From RGIG5579 sp045531235 (GTDB taxonomy: Bacteria; Bacillota; Clostridia; Oscillospirales; SIG627), in the NCBI GenBank assembly GCA_045531235.1, contig JAZSDQ010000103.1, forward strand, positions 1 through 28,604: a stretch of DNA of 28,604 nt, read 5' to 3'. The notes beneath the pieces were generated by a model. That model was not told the origin of the DNA. It ran no database searches and saw nothing but the letters and a program-made list of their open reading frames with translations. A program made the position numbers and the translations under genes. Shown piece by piece: positions 14,395 through 21,340 of this stretch (positions within the stretch are counted from its first letter, which is position 1; the number at the start of each line of letters is the position of its first letter).

Positions 14395-14883
14395 TTGGCA
14401 GAAAAAAAGGGGCGCGGTAAGATCGTCACTTTAGTGGAAAACCTTTTAAAAGAGCCCATTGAAAAATTGGGATATCTTTTGTGGGACGTGGATTTTTATA
14501 AAGAAGGTGCTGATTTTAACCTGCTTGTTACCATTGAAAATCCGGACCGCCAAAAGCCTATTGATCTTGATGACTGCGAAAAAGTTTCTCGCTTGGTAAG
14601 CCCGATTTTGGATGAGGCGGATCCCATTGAGGAAAACTATTATCTTGAGGTTTCTTCGGCAGGTCTTGAAAGAGAACTCTCCCGACCGGAGCATTTTGCC
14701 GTATTTATCGGCTCTGCGGTCAGAGCAAAGCTTTACACTGCTCTTGACGGAAAAAAGACCGTCGAGGGCATCCTCCTTTCCTACGACGAGGAGGGAATCG
14801 GTCTTCAGACCGAAAACGGTGAGGAAAAACACTTAAACAAAGCACAAATTGCAAAAGTCACCACAGTGGATGATACCCTGTAA
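14395..14883 (+). CDS. rimP: Ribosome maturation factor RimP
   Basis: RimP assists maturation of the 30S subunit. The protein of about 162 residues has the N-terminal alpha/beta domain and C-terminal SH3-like domain of the family. The signature YYLEVSSAGLERELSRPEHF matches the conserved YxLEVSSPGLER(P/E)L block, with Ala for Pro. TTG 14395 is preferred because AGGTGA at 14384-14389 is a good ribosome binding site for it. GTG 14386 would add three residues but overlaps that site. It is the first gene of the nusA operon. Confidence 0.9.
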   Translation: MAEKKGRGKIVTLVENLLKEPIEKLGYLLWDVDFYKEGADFNLLVTIENPDRQKPIDLDDCEKVSRLVSPILDEADPIEENYYLEVSSAGLERELSRPEHFAVFIGSAVRAKLYTALDGKKTVEGILLSYDEEGIGLQTENGEEKHLNKAQIAKVTTVDDTL

Positions 14884-14913
14884 GGTGTTTTTGATACAGA
14901 AAGGACGAAGGAC

Positions 14914-15942
14914 ATGAATAACGAGTTTTTTGACGCGCTGGAAGCTCTGGAAAGAGAAAAAGGTATCCCCAAGGAATTTATGTTGGAAAGAGTGGAGGCT
15001 GCGCTTCTGACCGGTTACAAAAAGGAAAACAACAACGAATCCAATGTGCGCGTTGCCATTGACCCCGCAAAGCGTACCGTGAAAATGTACCGCTTGATGA
15101 CCGTTGTGGAGGAAGTTCAGGATCCCGCCACCGAATTGGATCTGGAAACTGCCCGCAAAAAGTCCAAGCGCGCCAAGATCGGCGACATTCAGGAATATGA
15201 ATTCAAGCCGAAGAATTTTGGCCGTATCCCCGCGCAGAATGCAAAGCAGGTAATCGTGCAGGGCATTCGCGAGGCTGAGAGAGGAAGACTTATCGAGGAA
15301 TACGAGAAAAAGACCGAGGGTATTATCACCGGTACCGTAATGATCATTGAAAAGAATACGGGCAACGTGATCCTGGAATTTGAAAACACCCAGGCAACTC
15401 TTATGAAGGACGAGCAGCTTCCCACCGACCGTTTCAAGGTGGGCGACTATGTAAAGGTATATGTTTGCGAAGTCAGAAAAGAGACCCGCAGCCCCATCAT
15501 CGTTCTTTCCAGAACGCATCCCAATTTCATTAAGCGTATGTTTGAAATGGAAGTTCCCGAAATTCAGGACGGCACCGTCATCATCCACGGCGTAGCCAGA
15601 GAAGCAGGCAGCCGCACCAAAGTGGCTGTTTACTCCAGAGATGAAAACGTCGATCCCATCGGTAGCTGCATCGGTCTTAAGGGAATCCGTAAGGCAAACA
15701 TTCTCAAGGAAGCTCCCGGAGAAAAGATCGATCTCATTCAGTATAGCGAAAATCCCGAAGAATTTATTGCTGCAAGCCTTTCTCCCGCAACCGTTCTTGA
15801 CGTTTCTCTTCTGGATGAAAAGAGCTGCCAGGTCACCGTTGCCGCAGATCAGCTCTCTCTTGCCATCGGTAAGGAAGGACAGAACGTTCGTCTTGCCGCA
15901 AAGATCACGGGATTTAAGATCGATATCAGGGCAGAGGCATGA
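14914..15942 (+). CDS. nusA: Transcription termination/antitermination factor NusA
   Basis: The 342-residue NusA binds RNA polymerase and RNA and modulates pausing and termination. Visible parts are the N-terminal polymerase-binding domain (ELDALEALEREKGIP-like start, residues 1-125), an S1 domain (about 132-200, GIITGTVMIIEKNTGNVIL) and two KH domains (DPIGSCIGLKGIR and the IGKEGQNVRLAAKITGFKIDI end). It lacks the C-terminal acidic repeats of proteobacterial NusA, as is normal for Gram-positives. GAAAGGACGAAGG precedes the ATG. Its stop overlaps the ylxR start (ATGA). Confidence 0.97.
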   Translation: MNNEFFDALEALEREKGIPKEFMLERVEAALLTGYKKENNNESNVRVAIDPAKRTVKMYRLMTVVEEVQDPATELDLETARKKSKRAKIGDIQEYEFKPKNFGRIPAQNAKQVIVQGIREAERGRLIEEYEKKTEGIITGTVMIIEKNTGNVILEFENTQATLMKDEQLPTDRFKVGDYVKVYVCEVRKETRSPIIVLSRTHPNFIKRMFEMEVPEIQDGTVIIHGVAREAGSRTKVAVYSRDENVDPIGSCIGLKGIRKANILKEAPGEKIDLIQYSENPEEFIAASLSPATVLDVSLLDEKSCQVTVAADQLSLAIGKEGQNVRLAAKITGFKIDIRAEA

Positions 15943-16202
15943 CGGGTGTAAAAAAAGTGCCCTTGCGCCGCTGCGCAGGGTGTAACGAGCAGAAAAGCAA
16001 AAAGGAATTCGTCCGTGTGGTACGTACCCCCGAGGGAAATATCATTCTGGATGAAACCGGAAAAGCCAACGGGCGCGGCGTTTATCTCTGCCCCAGTAAG
16101 GCTTGTCTGCAAAAGGCGAGAAAAGCAAAGCGCTTGGAGAGAAATCTGGAAGTTGAGATTCCCGATGCGATCTACGCCTTGCTGGAAGAAAAACTCGTAT
16201 GA
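15939..16202 (+). CDS. ylxR: YlxR/RnpM family protein (DUF448)
   Basis: The 87-residue protein has the family signature VPLRRCAGCNEQKSKKEFVRVVR and GRGVYLCPSKAC. YlxR proteins bind RNA. In Bacillus subtilis the protein is reported to modulate RNase P and has been renamed RnpM. ATGA overlaps with nusA upstream and with the L7Ae-type gene downstream indicate tight translational coupling. Confidence 0.93.
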   Translation: MTGVKKVPLRRCAGCNEQKSKKEFVRVVRTPEGNIILDETGKANGRGVYLCPSKACLQKARKAKRLERNLEVEIPDAIYALLEEKLV

Positions 16203-16501
16203 ATAAAGAAAAAATCGCAGGAGCCATCGGGCTGGTGCGCCGCACGGGAAAAATTACCCAAGGGCCTACGCTGGTTTGTGAAATGCTCCACCGCAGAAAG
16301 GCGGCATTGGTACTCATTGCCGCAGATACCGGCCCCAATACGGAAAAAAAGGTAACGGCTCTGGCAGGACATAAAAACGTCCCCGTGTACCGCGTGCCTT
16401 TGACCAAAGAAGAAATGGGCAGGTGCCTCGGAAAAGATTCACAGGTCGTGTGTGTCAGTATTCCCGAGGAGTTTAAGAATTTAGTTTTGGCTTCGCTATG
16501 A
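16199..16501 (+). CDS. ylxQ: YlxQ, L7Ae-family RNA-binding protein
   Basis: The 100-residue protein belongs to the L7Ae/L30e/S12e family, which binds kink-turn RNA. Features are IGLVRRTGKITQG near the start, a central AALVLIAADTGPNTEKKV and the VPVYRVPLTKEEMGRCLGK block. It lies in its normal place between ylxR and infB. Confidence 0.93.
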   Translation: MNKEKIAGAIGLVRRTGKITQGPTLVCEMLHRRKAALVLIAADTGPNTEKKVTALAGHKNVPVYRVPLTKEEMGRCLGKDSQVVCVSIPEEFKNLVLASL

Positions 16502-16523
16502 AGCTGTTTTGGAGGGATTTTGA

Positions 16524-19046
16524 ATGGCAGAAACAATTAAAATCAGTCAGCTTGCAAAGGATCTTGACATCAAAAGTCGCGATCTTACCGCGCTCTTTAC
16601 AGAGCTTGGTATGACCAAGCAGACAGGAGGCGTATTGGAGCTTGATGAAGCGAGTTTTGCTCTTCAGGCTTTGATGGATCGCTTTGTCGTCGAGAATATT
16701 AACGATTATATTGACGGAAAATACAAGGTGAAGGCAACTGCGCAGGAATTGGCAGAGGAAGAAGCGGCAAGACGTGCCGAGGAAGAAAAGGCCGCTGCAG
16801 AAAAAGCTGCCGCAGAGAAAGCCGCTGCGGAGAAAGCCGCTGCAGAAAAGGCTGCTGCAGAAAAAGCTGCCGCAGAAAAAGCCGCTGCAGAAAAAGCCGC
16901 TGCAGAGAAAGCTGCTGCAGAAAAGGCTGCCGCAGAAAAAGCTGCTGCCGCCGCAAAAGCTGCAGAAGAAAAGAAAAAGCAGCAGAGAAACGACCGTTTT
17001 GCTGCCGCTCGCCCCGGACAGGGAGAAAAGAAAGACAAAAAGCGTGAAGAAAAGGGTGAAAAGCGTGCTCCCTCCGCACAGAACACTCTTGAATTCAACG
17101 GTCCCAAAACGGAATTTGTTGCTAAGAAAAAAGAAACCCGTATCATCGATACCAAGATCGTGGATATCGATCTTTCCAAGTACGATGAAAAGAATTACGA
17201 ATTCGGAAACGATGCAAACCGTCGCCGCATGACCCCCAAGCGTCCCCGCCGTGGCGAGAAAAAGAAACGCGGTGCGGAAAACGTGGTTAGAGCGACCATT
17301 CCCACTCAGATCTCCGTTCCCGAAACCATCGTGGTTTCCGATCTTGCAAAAGAGCTTCGTGTCACCACTGCTGACGTAATGAAGAAATTGATGATGATGG
17401 GCGCAATGGCTACAGCCAACCAGAGCATTGATTTTGATACCGCTGCCCTCGTTGCCGATGAATTCGGCAGTGAAGCTGTCCCTCTGAAGGTCGTTACCAT
17501 TGAAGAAAAGCTGATCGACGAACATCAGGACGATGCAGACGAATTGGAAAGCCGCAGCCCCGTTGTCGTTGTTATGGGTCACGTTGACCACGGTAAAACC
17601 TCTATTCTCGACGCCATTCGCCATGCCAACGTTACCGCAGGCGAGGCAGGCGGTATTACCCAGCACATCGGTGCATACCGCATTGAGGTAGACGGCAAGC
17701 CCATTACCTTCCTGGATACTCCCGGTCATGCCGCATTTACCGCAATGCGTGCCCGCGGCGCTCAGCTGACGGATATTGCAGTGCTCGTTGTTGCTGCAGA
17801 TGACGGTATTATGCCTCAGACTGTAGAAGCCATCAACCACGCAAAAGCCGCAGGCGTATCCATTATCGTTGCCATCAATAAAATGGATAAGCCAGGTGCA
17901 AATCCCGATACCATCAAGCAGGAATTGACCAAATATGACCTAGTTCCCGAAGAATGGGGCGGCGATGTTATTTGTGTTCCCGTATCTGCTTTGACCAAGA
18001 TGGGTATTCCCGATCTTTTGGAAAACATTCTTCTCGTTGCCGAAATGGCAGATCTTAAGGCGAACCCCAACCGTGAGGCAAAGGGTATCGTCATTGAAGC
18101 AAAGCTGGATAAGGGAAGAGGTCCCGTTGCTACCGTATTGGTGCAGAACGGTACCCTCCACGCAGGCGACGTTATCATTGCAGGCGGCGCCGTTGGACGT
18201 GTCCGTGCTATGACGGATGAAAAGGGAAGACAGCTGAAAACTGCAGGACCTTCCGTTCCCGTAGAGATTCTCGGTCTGGATCAGGTTCCCGGTGCAGGCG
18301 ACGTCTTCAACGCCGTCAAAGACGAGAGAATGGCAAGAGATCTTGCCGATCAGAGAAAGAATCAGCAGAAGGAAGAAGAATTCCGCGCCAATGCCAAGGT
18401 CAGCCTTGAGGACTTCTTTGCTCAGAAGAAGGAAGGCGTGCAGAGTCTGAATATCATCGTAAAAGCCGACGTGCAGGGTAGTGCAGAGGCTGTGAAGGCT
18501 TCTCTTGAAAAGCTTTCTTGCGATGAAGTAAAGGTAAAAGTTATCCACAATGCTGTAGGCGGCATCACCGAAAACGACGTTATGCTTGCCGCAGCTTCCG
18601 AAGCCATTATCGTAGGCTTTAATGTCCGCCCCGACCGTGGCGCTACCGACAGTGCCGCACAGAACGGAGTAGACATTCGTACGTACCGCATTATCTATGA
18701 GTGCCTTGAGGAAATTGAGGCGGCAATGAAGGGTATGCTCGCTCCTACCTTCCGTGAAAACGTTCTCGGACAGGCAGAGGTGCGTCAGACCATTCGCGTG
18801 CCCGGCGTTGGCGTCATTGCAGGTTCTTATGTCCTCAATGGTTCCGTGACCAGAAGCAGCATGATCCGCGTTCTTCGTGACAGCGTGGTGATCTTTGAAG
18901 ATAAGATCTCTTCTCTGAAGCGTTTCAAGGACGATGCAAAGGAAGTCAAGGAAGGCTTTGAATGCGGTATCGGTCTTGAGAAATTTAATGATATTCATGT
19001 AGGTGACGTTCTGGAAGCTTACGTGATGGAGGAGATCAAGGACTGA
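16524..19046 (+). CDS. infB: Translation initiation factor IF-2
   Basis: The 840-residue GTPase places initiator tRNA on the ribosome. An IF2_N domain starts the protein (ISQLAKDLDIKSRDLTALFTELG) and a second follows near residues 270-330. In between is a low-complexity linker with ten AAAEK units. The G domain starts near 348 (GHVDHGKT at 352-359, then DTPGHAAF and NKMD), followed by domains II, III and IV, ending in the initiator-tRNA-binding C2 domain (GVGVIAGSYVLNGSVTRSS). A GGAGGG site precedes the ATG, 22 bases after ylxQ. Confidence 0.98.
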   Translation: MAETIKISQLAKDLDIKSRDLTALFTELGMTKQTGGVLELDEASFALQALMDRFVVENINDYIDGKYKVKATAQELAEEEAARRAEEEKAAAEKAAAEKAAAEKAAAEKAAAEKAAAEKAAAEKAAAEKAAAEKAAAEKAAAAAKAAEEKKKQQRNDRFAAARPGQGEKKDKKREEKGEKRAPSAQNTLEFNGPKTEFVAKKKETRIIDTKIVDIDLSKYDEKNYEFGNDANRRRMTPKRPRRGEKKKRGAENVVRATIPTQISVPETIVVSDLAKELRVTTADVMKKLMMMGAMATANQSIDFDTAALVADEFGSEAVPLKVVTIEEKLIDEHQDDADELESRSPVVVVMGHVDHGKTSILDAIRHANVTAGEAGGITQHIGAYRIEVDGKPITFLDTPGHAAFTAMRARGAQLTDIAVLVVAADDGIMPQTVEAINHAKAAGVSIIVAINKMDKPGANPDTIKQELTKYDLVPEEWGGDVICVPVSALTKMGIPDLLENILLVAEMADLKANPNREAKGIVIEAKLDKGRGPVATVLVQNGTLHAGDVIIAGGAVGRVRAMTDEKGRQLKTAGPSVPVEILGLDQVPGAGDVFNAVKDERMARDLADQRKNQQKEEEFRANAKVSLEDFFAQKKEGVQSLNIIVKADVQGSAEAVKASLEKLSCDEVKVKVIHNAVGGITENDVMLAAASEAIIVGFNVRPDRGATDSAAQNGVDIRTYRIIYECLEEIEAAMKGMLAPTFRENVLGQAEVRQTIRVPGVGVIAGSYVLNGSVTRSSMIRVLRDSVVIFEDKISSLKRFKDDAKEVKEGFECGIGLEKFNDIHVGDVLEAYVMEEIKD
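16791..16940 (+). repeat. 15-bp tandem repeat encoding (AAAEK)x10 in infB
   Basis: Ten in-frame 15-bp units, each GC(C/T)GC(T/C)GC(A/G)GA(A/G)AA(A/G), encode AAAEK. The units vary at third positions. They would form a long charged helix joining the N-terminal domains to the GTPase core. Copy number may vary between strains. Confidence 0.92.
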
Positions 19047-19064
19047 TCTCTTTGAAAGGAGATT

Positions 19065-19415
19065 ATGAACCACAGACAGGAAAGAGTTAACGACTCTGTT
19101 GCCAAAGAATTGGGAGAGATCCTGAGAAACGTAAAGGATCCTCGGGTATCCGGTGCTTTTGTAACGGTGAATGCCGCCCGCGTCACACCGGATCTGAAAT
19201 TTGCCAAGGTCTATTTCGGCACTATTCTCGGTGATCCCGAAGAAGTGCAGGAAGGCTTGGAAAGAGCCGCAGGCTTTATTCGTTCCGAATTGGCAAAACG
19301 CTTAAATCTCAGACAAACCCCTGAGCTTACTTTCGTGCACGACCGTTCCGCAGAGCACGGCGCTCATATTGCTCAGGTACTGAAGGAATTGAATGTAAAT
19401 GGAACAGAGGAATAA
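19065..19415 (+). CDS. rbfA: Ribosome-binding factor A
   Basis: The 116-residue KH-type protein acts in late 30S maturation. Family motifs are RQERVNDSVAKELGEIL, VKDPRVSGAFVTVNAARVTPDLKFAKVYF, and RSELAKRLNLRQTPELTFVHD. A GAAAGGAG site precedes the ATG 18 bases after infB. Its end overlaps the nrnA start by 17 bases. Confidence 0.96.
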   Translation: MNHRQERVNDSVAKELGEILRNVKDPRVSGAFVTVNAARVTPDLKFAKVYFGTILGDPEEVQEGLERAAGFIRSELAKRLNLRQTPELTFVHDRSAEHGAHIAQVLKELNVNGTEE

Positions 19416-20361
19416 TTTGGATGCCATTTGCCGCCGTTTTCAGGAAACTGATTTCGACGGTATCCTGGTGGCTTGCCACCGCAATCCCGATGGCGATGCC
19501 ACGGGGTCTGCCCACGCTTTGGCTTATGCTTTGCGAAAACTGGGAAAACAGGCAAAAGTCTTTTGTCCCGATCCTTTCGGAGAGGAATTTTCCTATATTA
19601 CCGAAGAAGAAAAGGCTTATCCCGATTTTGAGCCTCGCTTTTTCGTAACGGTAGATGTTGCCTCTCCCGAAATGCTTTGCGGCGCCTCTTTTTCTCAGCA
19701 GATCCACGTTGTTTTGGATCATCACCGTGTCAATACAGTATCCGCACCGCTGAAAGCCGTGCTGCCCGAAATGGCAAGCTGCGGAGAGATCATTCTGGAA
19801 GTGCTGAATCGCCTTGGCATAGAGCTTGACGGATATTTAGCCGGCGCTCTTTATACCGCCATTGCTACGGATACGGGGTGCTTCCGTTATTCCAATGTCA
19901 ATGAAAACACCTTTTTGGCGGCGGCAACGCTTTCCCGCTATGCCGAGAAAGGCGAATTTTACCGTATCAATAAAAAACTTTTTGAAACCAAATCCCGTCA
20001 GCGCCTTGCCTTGGAGGCTTACGCTGTGGAAAACGCCCGTTTTGCCGCGGAAGGCAAAATTGCCTATCTTTCCGTGAATCGCAAAGAGCAGGAAAAGCTG
20101 GGTGTCACTTACAGTGATCTTGACGTTTTGATCAACGTGATCCGTCAGGTAGAGGGCGTGGAAGTATCCCTTGTCATCAAAGAGAGGGAAGAAGGGGAAT
20201 TCAAAGTATCCTGCCGCAGTGAAGCGGGCTTTGATGCCTCTGAATTTTGCCGCAATTTCGGTGGAGGCGGCCATATCGCCGCTGCCGGTTGTACCTTGAT
20301 GGGGAAAGAAGAGGAAGTCGCAAAAAGACTTCTGGAATATGCCGAAAGGAGCTTTCTTTGA
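19399..20361 (+). CDS. nrnA: DHH/DHHA1 phosphoesterase, NrnA-type nanoRNase/pAp phosphatase
   Basis: The 320-residue enzyme probably degrades short RNA oligomers and dephosphorylates 3'-phosphoadenosine 5'-phosphate. Metal-binding motifs are intact: His27, Asp31 and Asp33 (HRNPDGDA), Asp86, DHH at 107-109 and Asp158 (ATDTG). The DHHA1 substrate motif GGGGHIAAAG lies at 288-297. A c-di-AMP-type phosphodiesterase is an alternative, but length and operon place (between rbfA and truB) fit NrnA. Its TGA overlaps the TTG start of truB. Confidence 0.93.
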   Translation: MEQRNNLDAICRRFQETDFDGILVACHRNPDGDATGSAHALAYALRKLGKQAKVFCPDPFGEEFSYITEEEKAYPDFEPRFFVTVDVASPEMLCGASFSQQIHVVLDHHRVNTVSAPLKAVLPEMASCGEIILEVLNRLGIELDGYLAGALYTAIATDTGCFRYSNVNENTFLAAATLSRYAEKGEFYRINKKLFETKSRQRLALEAYAVENARFAAEGKIAYLSVNRKEQEKLGVTYSDLDVLINVIRQVEGVEVSLVIKEREEGEFKVSCRSEAGFDASEFCRNFGGGGHIAAAGCTLMGKEEEVAKRLLEYAERSFL

Positions 20362-21260
20362 AAAGCGAAATCATCTGCCTTTATAAAGAAAAAGGCTTTA
20401 CCTCACACGATGCCGTTGCCTGTCTTCGCCGTTTGTACGGCACCAAGAAGATCGGTCATACCGGCACTCTTGATCCTCAGGCTACGGGCGTTTTGCCTGT
20501 GCTTGTGGGAAATGCGGTGAAGGCATGCGATCGGATCCCCGAGGAGACCAAGGTCTACCGCGCAGGGATCCGCTTTGGTCTTTCTACCGATACCGAGGAT
20601 GTTTGGGGGAAAACAATAAAGGAAGACGGCCGTCTTCCGGAAAAAGAAGATTTTCTCTCTGCGATGGAGAGCTTTTTGGGGGAATATATGCAAATTCCTC
20701 CCATGGTTTCTGCCGTTAAGGTCGGCGGAAAGAAGCTGTATGAATACGCCCGTCAGGGAATTACCGTGGAGCGTAAAGCGAGGAAAATGCATGTTTTTCG
20801 TCTGGAACTGCTCTCCTTTGACGGCACCACGGCGGAAATTCGTGCCGAAGTATCCAAAGGCACCTATATTCGCACCCTGATCTGTGATCTTTGCCAAAAA
20901 GCAGGCGTTCTCGGAACCATGTCTTCTCTGGAAAGAGAAAAAAGCGGTGGCTTTTGCCTTGACGATACCGTCACGCTTTCTCAGCTGGAAGCCATGAGCG
21001 TAGAGGAAAGGGAAGAAGTGCTCATTCCCACGCAGCGCCTTTTTGAAAGATATCCGAAGCTTTCTTTACCTGCATTTTTTGCCCGTCTGATCCTCAACGG
21101 ATGTGCCGTAGACACGAAAAAATTGGGAATACAAGAAACCGAAGAACATATTTTTTATCGTCTTTTTGATGAAACCGGTTTTTTTGCTGTCGGCGAAACC
21201 GTGCTTTGTGAGGGAGTGCTTTGTCTAAAAAAGATTTGCGCCTTTTTACAGGAAAACTAA
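20358..21260 (+). CDS. truB: tRNA pseudouridine(55) synthase TruB
   Basis: The 300-residue enzyme makes pseudouridine 55 in the tRNA T-loop. The catalytic Asp39 lies in KIGHTGTLDPQATGVLPV. Other family blocks are KVYRAGIRFGLSTDTEDVWG, QIPPMVSAVKVGGKKLYEYAR and SKGTYIRTLICDL. The frame is open upstream, but TTG 20358 is chosen because AAAGGAG (20345-20351) is well placed, it overlaps the nrnA stop, and family similarity begins at about residue 4. In many Firmicutes ribF follows truB; here a guanylyltransferase-like gene follows instead. Confidence 0.95.
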   Translation: MKSEIICLYKEKGFTSHDAVACLRRLYGTKKIGHTGTLDPQATGVLPVLVGNAVKACDRIPEETKVYRAGIRFGLSTDTEDVWGKTIKEDGRLPEKEDFLSAMESFLGEYMQIPPMVSAVKVGGKKLYEYARQGITVERKARKMHVFRLELLSFDGTTAEIRAEVSKGTYIRTLICDLCQKAGVLGTMSSLEREKSGGFCLDDTVTLSQLEAMSVEEREEVLIPTQRLFERYPKLSLPAFFARLILNGCAVDTKKLGIQETEEHIFYRLFDETGFFAVGETVLCEGVLCLKKICAFLQEN

Positions 21261-21265
21261 AATAA

Positions 21266-21340
21266 TTTTCGTCCCGGGAATATCCCGCCTCGGCCGGGGA
21301 GAAAATAGTAAAAAAGAAAACTATTTTCGGAGGACGAAAA
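21266..21340 (+). promoter_or_regulatory. Structured leader that can mask its own ribosome binding site
   Basis: TTTTCGTCC (21266-21274) is the exact inverse of GGACGAAAA (21332-21340), which overlaps the GGAGGA site and touches the ATG at 21341. Between these arms are CGGGA/TCCCG and GAAAATAGT/ACTATTTTC (21301-21309 with 21319-21327) hairpins. Together they suggest a multi-branched leader. No known riboswitch class is recognised. Confidence 0.45.

Noticed and set aside
16791..16940. Possible CRISPR-like regular repeat
   Set aside because: The units are contiguous, in frame and encode AAAEK. There are no spacers.
16473..17840. Long minus-strand ORF of 455 codons
   Set aside because: It is antisense to infB. 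Its Ser/Phe/Cys/Gly-rich repeats are the mirror of the AAAEK repeat.
20247..20357. Upstream extension of truB by 37 codons
   Set aside because: It overlaps the nrnA coding sequence. TTG 20358 has a good ribosome binding site and matches the family start.
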